This document shows positions 23,945-31,926 of a DNA stretch of 33,040 nucleotides, piece by piece. The DNA is from Lacticaseibacillus absianus (GTDB lineage Bacteria; Bacillota; Bacilli; Lactobacillales; Lactobacillaceae). The notes under the pieces are model-generated. The model saw only the letters and a program-made list of their open reading frames with translations, did no database searches and was not told the DNA's origin. Each line of letters opens with the position of its first letter. Within the stretch, counting starts at the first letter, position 1. Both the position numbers and the translations under genes were made by a program. The stretch covers positions 1 through 33,040 of the forward strand of contig NZ_JABEKX010000007.1 in NCBI RefSeq assembly GCF_013407595.1. The letters are read 5' to 3'.

Positions 23945-26185
23945 TCACGGTTTGACGATCGGGGCAAAGGCCGTCAGCAAGCGCTTGACGCCCTGCGCCG
24001 GAAAGGCGATGTCCAACTCCTGGTCATCACCGGTCCCGCTGACCTTGACGACCGTCCCGACGCCCCACTTGCGGTGTTCGGCTTTGTCGCCCACCGCCCA
24101 GTGCGTGCCACTACCCGCGCTGGGGGTCGTGCTGATCACCTTAGCCCGCGTGCCCGTCGGGTTAGCCGCCGGGCGGCCGTATGTCGGCGTCACCGCGCGC
24201 TGGGTCCGGTTGATGAACGGGATATCGGACTTCGGTTGCGCATCGCCGGCGCGTTCCAGCAGGCCGTCATCGATCTCGGCGATGAAGCGGCTTTCTGGAT
24301 TGTTCTGCCGCTGACCGTACAGCATCCGTGCGTACGCATTACTTAAGTAGAGCTTGCGCTTGGCCCGGGTGATCCCGACATACGCCAATCGCCGTTCTTC
24401 TTCCAGCTGCGCCTCATCCATCGCGGCGCGTGACAGTGGAAACAGCCCCTCTTCCATGCCGACCAGGAACACGACTGGGAACTCCAGCCCCTTGGCCGCA
24501 TGGAGCGTCATCATCGTGACCTCTTGCGCGTCTTCTTCCACGTCGTCTTGGTCGGATAACAGGGACAGCTCCGCCAAGAAATCAACGAAGATGTCGGCCT
24601 CTTCGTCCTCCGGCTCGTAGCGTGCGTCGAACTGTTGCGTCACGGACAGCAGCTCCTGCAGGTTCTCGATCCGCGTGTCCGCCTCGACGCTGCCTTGCGC
24701 CTTCAGCGTCGGCAGGTAATCGGTATCCTCTAAGATCGCCTCCATCAGCGCCGTGACCGACCCCTCTGCGCGCTTAGCCGCGATCTTGGCGATCGTGGCC
24801 CCGAAGGCGGCGAGGTTCTTACGCGCCTTGCCGCCGACCGGGGATAGCTCCGCGTTGGTCGCGGACTCCAGCAAGCTCCAGCCGTTTTGCGTCGCGAAGG
24901 CCTCGAGCTTCTCGATCGAGGTCGCACCGATCCCGCGCTTGGGTTCGTTAACGATGCGGTTGAAGGACATGTCATCGTCTGGGTTGACCACCAGGCGGAA
25001 GTACGCCAGCGCGTCGCGGATCTCCTTGCGGTCGTAGAAGCGGTGACCGCCGACCATCTTGTACGGGATACTGGACTTGACGAACGCCTCTTCGATCGAC
25101 CGCGACTGGGCGTTAGTCCGGTACAGGATCGCAAAATCGCCGTACTGCCGGTGGTGCTCACGCATCTGCGCTTCGATGCTGCGGATCACAAAGTACGCCT
25201 CATCCAGCTCGCTTTGGGCCCGGTAGTAGGTGATCTGGTCACCCGTCTGGTTCTCGGTCCACAAGGTCTTGACCTGGCGCGTCTTGTTGTTCTTGATCAC
25301 GGCGTTAGCCGCATCCAAGATGGTCTTCGTCGAGCGGTAATTCTGCTCGAGCATCACGACTTGCGCGTCTGGGTAGTCCTGCTTGAAGTCCAGGATATTC
25401 TGCATGTTCGCCCCACGCCACCCGTAGATGCTCTGATCCGCATCCCCGACGACACAGACATTGCGGTAGCCTTCTCCCAGCATGTGGACCAGCTGGTACT
25501 GAGCCTCGTTCGTGTCCTGGTACTCATCCACGTGAATGTATTGGAACTTGTTCTGGTAAAACTTGAGCGTCTCTGGGTTCTGCTGGAACAGCACGATCGT
25601 CTGCATGATCAGGTCATCGAAGTCCATCGCCTGATCGGCGCGCAACCGGCGCTGGTATTCCTTGTAGACGCTCGCGACGGTCTGCTCGTATGGCGTGGCC
25701 GCGACCGCAGCGTAGTCTTCTGGGCTCTTCAAGTCGTTCTTGGCATTACTGATGGTGCCCAGGAGCGCCTTGGGGTCGTAGCGCTTCGGGTCGAGGTTCA
25801 GATCGGCCAAAATATGCTTCACCAGCGTTTTTTGCTCCCCCGGGTCGGCGATCGTGAAGGCGCGGTTCATCCCCAGCTTCTCGATATCACGACGTAAGAT
25901 GCGCACACACAGCGCATGGAAGGTCGAGACCCAGACGTCGCGTGCAAGCTCCGGGTCCAGCAGTGCGCCAACACGCTCCTTCATCTCGCGCGCCGCTTTG
26001 TTGGTGAACGTGATCGCCAGGATCCGCCACGGGTTGATATTCTTCTCCTCGATCAAGTAGGCGATACGGTGCGTCAGCACGCGCGTCTTGCCCGAGCCGG
26101 CACCGGCCATGATCAAGACCGGTCCTTCGGTGGCGAGAACCGCCTCTTTTTGCTTATCGTTCATCCCTGTGAGTGCTGAATCCAT
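23945..26185 (-). CDS. pcrA: ATP-dependent DNA helicase PcrA (UvrD family)
   Basis: The 746-aa superfamily 1A 3'-5' helicase acts in repair and rolling-circle replication. Start at ATG 26185 (MDSALTGMNDKQKEAVLATE) after AAAGGACGAG; the longer open frame lacks an RBS. Motifs: Walker A AGAGSGKTR (K33), DEYQDTNEAQ, GDADQSIYGWRGA, LEQNYRST, MTLHAAKGLEFPVVF and RRLAYVGITRAK. The C-terminal tail (about 650-746) has the PcrA-type linker and a Tudor-like end (KAEHRKWGVGTVVKVSGTG) that in B. subtilis contacts RNA polymerase. Promoter at 26255-26283; first gene of the pcrA-ligA-camS run. Confidence 0.98.
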   Translation of the reverse strand: MDSALTGMNDKQKEAVLATEGPVLIMAGAGSGKTRVLTHRIAYLIEEKNINPWRILAITFTNKAAREMKERVGALLDPELARDVWVSTFHALCVRILRRDIEKLGMNRAFTIADPGEQKTLVKHILADLNLDPKRYDPKALLGTISNAKNDLKSPEDYAAVAATPYEQTVASVYKEYQRRLRADQAMDFDDLIMQTIVLFQQNPETLKFYQNKFQYIHVDEYQDTNEAQYQLVHMLGEGYRNVCVVGDADQSIYGWRGANMQNILDFKQDYPDAQVVMLEQNYRSTKTILDAANAVIKNNKTRQVKTLWTENQTGDQITYYRAQSELDEAYFVIRSIEAQMREHHRQYGDFAILYRTNAQSRSIEEAFVKSSIPYKMVGGHRFYDRKEIRDALAYFRLVVNPDDDMSFNRIVNEPKRGIGATSIEKLEAFATQNGWSLLESATNAELSPVGGKARKNLAAFGATIAKIAAKRAEGSVTALMEAILEDTDYLPTLKAQGSVEADTRIENLQELLSVTQQFDARYEPEDEEADIFVDFLAELSLLSDQDDVEEDAQEVTMMTLHAAKGLEFPVVFLVGMEEGLFPLSRAAMDEAQLEEERRLAYVGITRAKRKLYLSNAYARMLYGQRQNNPESRFIAEIDDGLLERAGDAQPKSDIPFINRTQRAVTPTYGRPAANPTGTRAKVISTTPSAGSGTHWAVGDKAEHRKWGVGTVVKVSGTGDDQELDIAFPAQGVKRLLTAFAPIVKP

Positions 26186-26254
26186 GATCTCGTCCTTTCT
26201 CTCGGCCGAAGCCGCATGCCTGCTGCGCGCGCGAACGTGGCGCAGTCCCTGTCT

Positions 26255-26283
26255 ATTGTACCAGATATTCGCCGACTGCCCAA
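26255..26283 (-). promoter_or_regulatory. Promoter of the pcrA operon
   Basis: Minus strand TTGGGC (26283-26278), 17 bases, TACAAT (26260-26255), with TGG directly before the -10 (extended). It lies 70 bases before the pcrA start. No LexA box was found here. Confidence 0.65.
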
Positions 26284-26398
26284 CGGTCGAGCTGAGACGA
26301 CAAAGCCTGCCGCGATGCGGTTTGACCGCCAAAAGCGCGCCCAACCGTGCAAAAAAAACGCCTTAAGCGCGCCGAGCATCAGCCCTACCGCCGGACGC

Positions 26399-26435
26399 AA
26401 AAACGCCCGGTCGGCGATCAGGCCGACCGGGCGTT
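26399..26435 (-). terminator. Leftward terminator of the hemerythrin/PAS gene
   Basis: A perfect 14-bp stem (26402-26415 with 26422-26435) with a 6-base loop is followed on the minus strand by a T-run (26403-26399). GGACGC/GCGTCC can extend the stem further. It lies 11 bases after the stop codon at 26447. Between it and the pcrA promoter (26284-26398) nothing else was recognised. Confidence 0.9.
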
Positions 26436-26446
26436 GCGTCCTGCAT

Positions 26447-27949
26447 TCAGAGCCGTTGCTCCCCTTCCAGGTGCTGGATCGCGGTGATGTCTTGCGTCAC
26501 CTCTAGGCAGCCCAAGTACTGGCCCGCCGGGTCAGTGATCGCAAAATACCGAATGTAGACCATCCGCTCCCCGTGCAGGTTGATCCAAAAATCGGCGTGT
26601 TCGGCCCGCCCGTGGTGAAAATCGTCGAGGATCTTCTCGACCTTATCCACCGAACGTGGCGGGTGACAGTTTTGCACCTTGCGCCCGATCACCGCAGCCG
26701 TCCGCGGAAAGACGCGCTCGCCGGAATCAGAGAACCAGCGCACCGTGTCGGTCGCGTCCACGAAGGTCAGATCCAGCGGCAGCAAGCGCAACATGTTCGT
26801 CAACTGCGCGAGATCAAAACTCCCAGTCGGCAGTAGCACCCGTGCAGGGTGGACGCCATCGATCTCAATGCGCCCCGCGTCGGAGCCAGAAGTCGCCGCC
26901 CCGACCAGCGGCGCCCCAAGGTGCTGAGGCTTGGCGATCGAGATCATCGGGCCGGCCGGTTCATCGCCCTCGGCAGTGTCCGCCGCTTGCAACTTGGCCA
27001 TCACCTCAGGCGGGGCGACCGGCATCGGGGTGTCTTGGTGGATCTGCGCCAGCACGGCCTGATCCGTCGCCACCGGCGGACGCGCCGACGCAAGCGTTTG
27101 ACTCTCCGCCAACGCCTTCGCCATCTCGTTAAGCTCCTGGGCGAGCGTCGACGGCTTCGGCTGCTGCGCCAGCTCCGCTTCGGTCGGCTGCCACGGCAGC
27201 GGGGTGGGGATCAGCGTGTAGCCGATCGCATCAGACTCGCGCTGGATCATCGCCCAATCCGCCGGTGTGAAGACCTCTAGCACCATCGGTAGCATGATCT
27301 CCTCTTCTTTGAAGATCATCTCGTCGACTTCCTTAGCGGCTTTTTCCACCGCCGCTTCAATTGCATACTTGTCAGGTAACGGCGTCGCATTGAGCAGATG
27401 ATCGGCCGCCTTGATCCAGCCGCGGATCTCATCATCGACGCCCCACATCACCTTGGGCGGGGCCGTGATCCCGTACTGATCCATCAGTGGGAAGATCAGA
27501 TTCTCCTTGCGCAGGTAGTGCTTGTCGATCTTGCGCAGGTCAGCCAGGGCGTTGCGCATCCGCCGAAGCAAGACCGCATCTGACCCAGCTTGCTGCCACT
27601 TCTTCAACGTCGGCAGCAGCTCGTCGTTCAGAAGCGACAGCAAGACCACGTTCTCCAGCTTCATCACTTGGACCGGGTGCCCAGGAACCTCCGCCATCGG
27701 GGTCTTACCCTCGTGGTTGATCTTGCCGCGAAACACTGCCGCGTGTACATTACACAGTGTCTGGATCTCCATCGGATTCAACCCGCTTGCGATCAACTCC
27801 CGCTCAGCACTGGTGATCTCGGACACATCGACCCCGTCGAATGTCGCATCGAAGATCTGCTTGGCCTCCTCGAAACTACCGCCGGCATGAAGCATCGACA
27901 GGATCTCAACGATCCGCTTCTGACGGTCGACCGCGTGAGTCTCACTCAT
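26447..27949 (-). CDS. DUF438 / hemerythrin / PAS sensor-like protein
   Basis: The 500-aa cytosolic protein starts at ATG 27949 (MSETHAVDRQKRIVEILSML) after GAGGTGG. Residues 1-80 are the DUF438 helical domain. About 90-235 is a hemerythrin-like four-helix bundle (H91, H144, E149 in DKHYLRKENLIFP, then MWGVDDEIR and FKEEEIMLPM). A Pro/Gln-rich linker with no fold follows (about 265-370). About 390-500 is a PAS-type domain with GRKVQNCHPPRSVDKV. Such proteins probably sense oxygen, nitric oxide or redox state, but no output domain (kinase, DNA-binding) is present. Its start overlaps the DUF1858 stop by 8 bases, so the two work together. Confidence 0.88.
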   Translation of the reverse strand: MSETHAVDRQKRIVEILSMLHAGGSFEEAKQIFDATFDGVDVSEITSAERELIASGLNPMEIQTLCNVHAAVFRGKINHEGKTPMAEVPGHPVQVMKLENVVLLSLLNDELLPTLKKWQQAGSDAVLLRRMRNALADLRKIDKHYLRKENLIFPLMDQYGITAPPKVMWGVDDEIRGWIKAADHLLNATPLPDKYAIEAAVEKAAKEVDEMIFKEEEIMLPMVLEVFTPADWAMIQRESDAIGYTLIPTPLPWQPTEAELAQQPKPSTLAQELNEMAKALAESQTLASARPPVATDQAVLAQIHQDTPMPVAPPEVMAKLQAADTAEGDEPAGPMISIAKPQHLGAPLVGAATSGSDAGRIEIDGVHPARVLLPTGSFDLAQLTNMLRLLPLDLTFVDATDTVRWFSDSGERVFPRTAAVIGRKVQNCHPPRSVDKVEKILDDFHHGRAEHADFWINLHGERMVYIRYFAITDPAGQYLGCLEVTQDITAIQHLEGEQRL

Positions 27950-28172
27950 CTGTCGCCACCTCGAATCCGTGTGCCGCAAGTGTTGCCACCAGCGTGTCCA
28001 AGTCAAGGTGCTTCATGCGCGCCCCTTTGGCCAGTGTCATGAACCGGCCGACCGTGTTGAGCAAGCTCGGATCCGTCACCCCGTCTAGCCCCATGTCGAC
28101 CATTACCGGGACGATCGTCGGGTGAGCGGCCACTAGCTCGCGCACCGGCGTCGTCAAACTGATCTGCGTCAT
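27942..28172 (-). CDS. DUF1858 family protein, 76 aa
   Basis: The protein begins MTQISLTTPVRELVAAHPTI and has the DUF1858 pattern VPVMVDMGLDGVTDPSLLNT, with C-terminal TLVATLAAHGFEV. Many members have a cysteine where this one reads MGLDG, so redox chemistry through that residue is not possible here. DUF1858 is found beside or fused to DUF438-hemerythrin-PAS proteins, as here, and is thought to be part of the same sensing unit. RBS GGAGGG; own extended -10 promoter upstream. Confidence 0.85.
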   Translation of the reverse strand: MTQISLTTPVRELVAAHPTIVPVMVDMGLDGVTDPSLLNTVGRFMTLAKGARMKHLDLDTLVATLAAHGFEVATDE

Positions 28173-28194
28173 CGCGATCCCTCCATTCCTAGTC

Positions 28195-28203
28195 AGTATA
28201 TCA
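28195..28203 (-). promoter_or_regulatory. Extended -10 promoter of the DUF1858-hemerythrin unit
   Basis: Minus strand TGATATACT (TG, one base, TATACT). TTTCAA lies 17 bases upstream as a partial -35. It is 23 bases before the DUF1858 start, so the leader is short. No FNR- or Rex-type palindrome was seen over it. Confidence 0.55.
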
Positions 28204-28247
28204 GTCGGACCACGCGATTGAAACGCGTCTGCGCACCGGCCACCGGC

Positions 28248-29540
28248 TCAGCGCAGGGTCCGCTGAAGCTGCTTGGCCAGCACGGTCGGCGCCACCGGAT
28301 GCGCGCGCAGGTAGGCGTACAGCGCGTGGGTGGTCACCGCGTCGTAGATCGCCCCGTGCGCCAGCAGCGTACCCAACCCGAGGTAGTCACGGTACTTGCT
28401 CAGACTGACTTCCGGCAGGCCAGGCATCGGGCCACCAGCCTCAGCCAGCAAGGCAACATCGAGCAGCCGACCGGGCGCCGGGGTCAGGTCGAACTGCCGC
28501 GCCAACACGGCGAGGTCGCCACCCTTCACGGAGAACCCGAGCAGCGGGTCCTCCCCGATGAAGCCGAGGAAATCTGCCAGCGCTTCTTGCGGGGGCTGCC
28601 CGTAGCGCGTCAGCAGTGCCGCGTCGATCCCGGTCAGCTGCTGCGATTGGCTGTTCAGTTGCAGGTGCGGGGGGATCTTCAAGAACCGGTCGAACGCATC
28701 GACGATCTGGCCGCCGCGCACTCGCAACGCCCCGATCTCGGTGATGAACCATCCCTGTCGTGCACTACCACTCGAGAACTCTAAGTCGAACACCGTGTAG
28801 TCATCCGGTTGCGTCTGAGCGTAGTGCAAAGGCTGCGCCTGCCGGTCAAATGCGGGGTGCGCGGGGCGCGCAAAGGACTGCCGTTCGCGCAGACGCGCCC
28901 GGCGATAGGCGTCAGCTTTTTGACCGGCGTCTGCCCGACCTCGTGGCGCGCGCGTCCCGTCGATCACGATCGCCGGTAGCACAGGGGCCGGGCTGAACGC
29001 CTGACGCCACGGCGTCATCATCGGGTGCCGCGCCAGCTGCACCCCACCGCGCTGCAACAACGCGGCGGTCTCGGCCGCTAAGGGCCCAAACGCCGTGAAG
29101 GTCAGCGGCTGATCGACGACCCGCAGCTGGTGGCAGACCGCCTGCAGCGCCAGCAGGTGGTTGAAGACGGCCCGCACCCGCGGCCAGTCGGGGTAACAGC
29201 TCACTGGCAGCTGCATCGGCTCACGCAAGACCTTCGTGTACGCCGAGATCAAGCGCCGGATTGTTTTATCTGCCGGAGAATCCGTTCGCGGCGCCACTTC
29301 CAGTTCGATTGGCGCCGAGAGCTGTGGGGCCGCGACGCGTTGCCCCTCGAGTGTCAGCCACGCCGGCCACAGCCCGTGCATGCTGACGACTGCGACCGCG
29401 GCCACTGGCGTCACCAGCGTCTGAGTCGGCCGGCCGCCGCCAAACTGCGCCAGCGCCTGGAGCGCCTGCTGCAGCTCGACCGGCCAAGCCGTCGCGGTCA
29501 GTGGGCGTTGCACCGCGGGCTGAAGGGTCGCTAGCGTCAT
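28248..29540 (-). CDS. DEDDh 3'-5' exonuclease domain protein with unknown N-terminal half
   Basis: The 430-aa protein has a DnaQ-like exonuclease in its C-terminal 180 residues: D252 and E254 in TVFDLEF, FSVKGGDLAVLARQFDL for the middle acidic motif, and HGAIYDAVTTHALY for the last H and D. The usual HN before the middle D is replaced by KGG. The N-terminal 250 residues are not recognised; they contain a Gly-Gly-Gly turn (QFGGGRPTQT), a helical middle (TIRRLISAYTKVLREPM) and a basic linker (RRARLRERQSFARP). I start at ATG 29540; GTG 29552, overlapping the lipoprotein stop as GTGA, is equally possible. DNA or RNA as substrate is not decidable. Confidence 0.8.
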   Translation of the reverse strand: MTLATLQPAVQRPLTATAWPVELQQALQALAQFGGGRPTQTLVTPVAAVAVVSMHGLWPAWLTLEGQRVAAPQLSAPIELEVAPRTDSPADKTIRRLISAYTKVLREPMQLPVSCYPDWPRVRAVFNHLLALQAVCHQLRVVDQPLTFTAFGPLAAETAALLQRGGVQLARHPMMTPWRQAFSPAPVLPAIVIDGTRAPRGRADAGQKADAYRRARLRERQSFARPAHPAFDRQAQPLHYAQTQPDDYTVFDLEFSSGSARQGWFITEIGALRVRGGQIVDAFDRFLKIPPHLQLNSQSQQLTGIDAALLTRYGQPPQEALADFLGFIGEDPLLGFSVKGGDLAVLARQFDLTPAPGRLLDVALLAEAGGPMPGLPEVSLSKYRDYLGLGTLLAHGAIYDAVTTHALYAYLRAHPVAPTVLAKQLQRTLR

Positions 29541-29548
29541 GCGGGCCG

Positions 29549-30037
29549 TCACTTGCTCACCCGCTGGCTGTAATTGACAATGCTCTCCGGCAACTGTCCT
29601 TTGAAGTACTGACGGCCAATGCGACTGCACTGGGTCGAAAACGCCTTGGCTTGCGTGTTGAACGTCGCTTGTTCGCCCGCGGCCAGCGCCTGGAGCATCT
29701 TGGTCGCAGTCTCGAGGTAGGCGATGAGCGCCTTGGTCAGGGCCGGTTCCGTCTGGTTGCTGACCAGCTGCAAGCGAACCGCCGTCAGCGTCGCCGTCCC
29801 GGCCTTGATCGCCGCTTTGATCTTCGTGTCGGCCTGCTGATAGGAAGCGAGATCGAGCGGCTTGACCGCCGCATCCGTCACCTTCGTGAAGCGTGCCTGC
29901 AACTCGGTTGTGGTATACTGCTTACTAGAGATCACCGTCCGGGTGCGATGGCTGGGAGTCGCCGGTGCGGCCTGGTGGCACCCCAGCATCAGTCCAGTCG
30001 TCAGCCCGATCAAGGCAATGGTCATGATTTTTTTCAT
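29549..30037 (-). CDS. Small lipoprotein of unknown function, 162 aa
   Basis: It begins MKKIMTIALIGLTTGLMLGC with lipobox MLGC (C20), so it should be anchored outside the membrane. The mature part is an all-helical-looking domain (QYTTTELQARFTKVTDAAVK, ALIAYLETATKMLQALAAGE). No known family was recognised. RBS GGAGG; extended -10 TGCTATGAT just upstream. The exonuclease gene follows with an overlap or a gap of at most 8 bases, so they are probably co-transcribed although one product is outside and the other inside the cell. Confidence 0.85.
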   Translation of the reverse strand: MKKIMTIALIGLTTGLMLGCHQAAPATPSHRTRTVISSKQYTTTELQARFTKVTDAAVKPLDLASYQQADTKIKAAIKAGTATLTAVRLQLVSNQTEPALTKALIAYLETATKMLQALAAGEQATFNTQAKAFSTQCSRIGRQYFKGQLPESIVNYSQRVSK

Positions 30038-30060
30038 ACTTGCGCCTCCAATTTCACATT

Positions 30061-30069
30061 ATCATAGCA
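30061..30069 (-). promoter_or_regulatory. Extended -10 promoter of the lipoprotein-exonuclease unit
   Basis: Minus strand TGCTATGAT; TTACCT lies 16 bases upstream as a weak -35. It is 24 bases before the lipoprotein start and overlaps the leader of the divergent gene at 30094. Confidence 0.5.
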
Positions 30070-30093
30070 CAAAAGCGCTGGGAGGTAATTCAG

Positions 30094-30519
30094 ATGGCCT
30101 TGTGGCACCTCATGTTCGCTCGCCCTGCCTTCACCAAGGGGCAGGCCAAACACCTTGTCTACACCTTGCAAGACGCCGGTAACTTCGGTGGGTTCCCGCT
30201 CAATTCCGTCGGGATCGTGCGCGACACCGCCGACCTGCTGTACGTCGACTTGGACTTCAAACAGACGATCGGTCTCACTCAGTCGCTGTTCGAGGAGATG
30301 GCCAAGTACCTGCTGATCCTCTCCGCACGTCTGGAGACCGCCCCTGAGCCGGTGTACTTTGCGATCATTCAGCGCCCGCTGGAAGACCTCAAGATCACCT
30401 ACCACCAGTACCCCGACCACAGCCTCGACATCATCTACTGGCAAGGCTCCCCTATCGTCGCCCCCGCCGAAGACAAGCAGTTGTTGCGCTTCAGCGACCG
30501 CCCCACTGAGAAAGGATGA
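30094..30519 (+). CDS. Unknown cytosolic protein, 141 aa
   Basis: Start at ATG 30094 (MALWHLMFARPAFTKGQAKH) after GGGAGGTAA; the frame is open further up without an RBS. No family was recognised. The sequence looks like a mixed alpha/beta domain: NSVGIVRDTADLLYVDLDF, then a helix (QSLFEEMAKYLLILSARLE) and a beta-rich end. No signal peptide or membrane span. The stop overlaps a possible ATG of the zinc-ribbon gene (ATGA), so the two form an operon. Confidence 0.8.
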   Translation: MALWHLMFARPAFTKGQAKHLVYTLQDAGNFGGFPLNSVGIVRDTADLLYVDLDFKQTIGLTQSLFEEMAKYLLILSARLETAPEPVYFAIIQRPLEDLKITYHQYPDHSLDIIYWQGSPIVAPAEDKQLLRFSDRPTEKG

Positions 30520-30524
30520 CCCGC

Positions 30525-30740
30525 ATGGAACCCGTTCAATACGTCTGCACCAAATGTGGCAATCACAGTTACGAATCTGACCAATTCCAAGCCACCGGCG
30601 GCAACTTCGCCAAACTGTTCGACGTCCAAAACAAGAAGTTTATCACCATCTCTTGCACCCGCTGCGGCTTCACCGAGCTTTACCGCCAGACGAACAGTGC
30701 CGGTATGGACATCCTGGACTTCTTGATCAGCAATAACTAA
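30525..30740 (+). CDS. DUF2082 zinc-ribbon nucleic-acid-binding-like protein
   Basis: The 71-aa protein starts at ATG 30525 (MEPVQYVCTKCGNHSYESDQ) after GAAAGGA; ATG 30516 is an alternative three codons earlier. One zinc ribbon is formed by C8-x2-C11 and C44-x2-C47 (CTRCGF), with FQATGGNFAKLFDVQNKKF between. This pattern fits the small DUF2082 family, annotated as Zn-ribbon nucleic-acid-binding proteins in Firmicutes; binding is inferred from the fold. Second gene of a two-gene unit. Repeat copy C starts 3 bases after its stop. Confidence 0.85.
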   Translation: MEPVQYVCTKCGNHSYESDQFQATGGNFAKLFDVQNKKFITISCTRCGFTELYRQTNSAGMDILDFLISNN

Positions 30741-30742
30741 GC

Positions 30743-30978
30743 GGGGTTGTGCCATGACACGGTTTTAGCCCAGCGTATAGAAGCGGTTCCCTGTAACCCC
30801 CGGACTTTGGGCTTATAGGGAACCGCTTTTATCCGGCGTGCTTGACCCGTTCGAACGCAGTACGCGTCAGGCCGACAAGCGTTAGAGTCCCGCGCTGCGG
30901 AGTTCGGCATTGCCGGACGGAAGCAAAGGCACTGCGTGATGGCACGTCACGGTCTGGCCTCGTCGGGCCACAAGGGGG
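30743..30978 (+). repeat. Intergenic hairpin repeat, copy C (about 236 bp)
   Basis: The 5' flank (GGGGTTGTGCCATGACAC, then GGTTTTAGCCCAG) differs from copy B at only 4 of the first 37 bases. The hairpin has a stem of about 20 pairs (30777-30796 with 30813-30832), including AAGCGGTTCCCT with AGGGAACCGCTT. CCCGTTCGAACGCAGT (30846-30861) is identical in copy B. An extra segment of about 40 bases with its own hairpin (TTCGGCATTGCCGGA, near 30903) is inserted before the conserved 3' end (GATGGCACGTCACGGTCTGG). It lies between the convergent zinc-ribbon and nuclease genes. Confidence 0.87.
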
Positions 30979-30991
30979 CACCCCTTTTTTT
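30972..30991 (+). terminator. Short rightward terminator at the end of repeat copy C
   Basis: AAGGGG (30972-30977), a 3-base loop, CCCCTT (30981-30986), then Ts to 30991. It overlaps the stop codon of the convergent nuclease gene and would end the transcript that reads through copy C. Confidence 0.6.
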
Positions 30992-31799
30992 AATTCAGGT
31001 CAGTCTTGACCTGAACAGTGCGATCCACCCGACTACGCCCCGTCGTATAATCATAACGGATCCCGTCTTGCACGTTGTAGATGTAGACGTTGAAGTCAAC
31101 TGCCCCGTTGCTGGACTTGGCCCGCAGCCAGTAGCCGCGCGGCATCAACTCGTCACCGCGAAACACGGTGGTGACCTTGTAGATCACCTCAGCCTTAGCG
31201 GCGAGCGCATCACGCACCGCTTCCTCGTAGCTTTGCATCAGGACCTGATTCGCGTACTCCGTTTGCGCCGCCAAGTTCTTCGGATTATCGCTCGACCCCA
31301 ATTCGCCGGGTTTGTACCGCCCGTCCTGGTCGAGATTGCCCGAGACTGTGTAGGCGATCAGATGGCCACGGTTCTGCCGGTTGACCCGCCGCCCGTTGAC
31401 CCAACTGTACTGATTGTGCCACCCAGTCGGCGTCCAGCTCTGACTCGGCCGCCCCTCCGAGCGGATCAGTGTCCGTTGATCCAGATCTCCCGTGACCGTC
31501 GTCGTCCGGTTCAGCCGGTCCAGGTCCCCGTAGCTGATCTTCGGTCCGGCCCAGTCCTTCATCGCCAGCCCGGAACGGTTGTGGTCGACTGTCAGGATCG
31601 GCGCGCTATCGTTCACATAATCGAGTCCAGCCAATTTCTCGTATGTCGCCTGATCGCTCGTTGCGACGATCGTCTGACCCGCAGAATCCCCCGCCGCCTC
31701 TTGGTCCTGCCAAGCGTGATACCCCCACGCGACCACCGCGACTAGAAGCGTTGTCGCCAGGCTGAACAGACTGACGGTCTGCTTACGTCGTCTTGCCAT
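30990..31799 (-). CDS. Membrane-anchored DNA/RNA non-specific endonuclease (EndA/NucA-like)
   Basis: The 269-aa protein starts at ATG 31799 (MARRRKQTVSLFSLATTLLV) after GGGGGG. An N-terminal membrane anchor covers about residues 9-27, with positive charges before it, so the enzyme faces outside. The beta-beta-alpha metal nuclease core shows NRGHLIAYT (catalytic histidine; DRGH in many relatives) and NPKNLAAQTEYANQ, the Mg-binding asparagine region. Then come RVVYxVT-like EVIYKVTTVF and PRGYWLRAKSS. Related enzymes degrade DNA during competence (EndA) or for nutrition. No competence genes are nearby. RBS is G-rich and unusual. Confidence 0.88.
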   Translation of the reverse strand: MARRRKQTVSLFSLATTLLVAVVAWGYHAWQDQEAAGDSAGQTIVATSDQATYEKLAGLDYVNDSAPILTVDHNRSGLAMKDWAGPKISYGDLDRLNRTTTVTGDLDQRTLIRSEGRPSQSWTPTGWHNQYSWVNGRRVNRQNRGHLIAYTVSGNLDQDGRYKPGELGSSDNPKNLAAQTEYANQVLMQSYEEAVRDALAAKAEVIYKVTTVFRGDELMPRGYWLRAKSSNGAVDFNVYIYNVQDGIRYDYTTGRSRVDRTVQVKTDLN

Positions 31800-31900
31800 T
31801 GTTATTCCCCCCACCAAGTCAATGCCGTGATTATAGCACGAACGGTTGTTTGGCGCAAAAAGCCGTCCGGTTCACCCCCCACCCGTGGTCCGACCATACA

Positions 31901-31922
31901 AAAAGCCCGCATACCGCGGGCT
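31901..31922 (-). terminator. Leftward terminator of the NAD(P)-binding protein gene
   Basis: AGCCCGC (31904-31910) pairs with GCGGGCT (31916-31922); TTTT follows on the minus strand. It starts 5 bases after the stop codon at 31927. Confidence 0.85.
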
Positions 31923-31926
31923 GGGG

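Noticed and set aside
24000-26000. Long plus-strand frames opposite pcrA, ligA and gat genes
   Set aside because: They are mirror frames of strongly conserved genes in GC-rich DNA with no RBS of their own.
26186-26300. SOS regulation of pcrA
   Set aside because: No GAAC-N4-GTTC site was found near its promoter.
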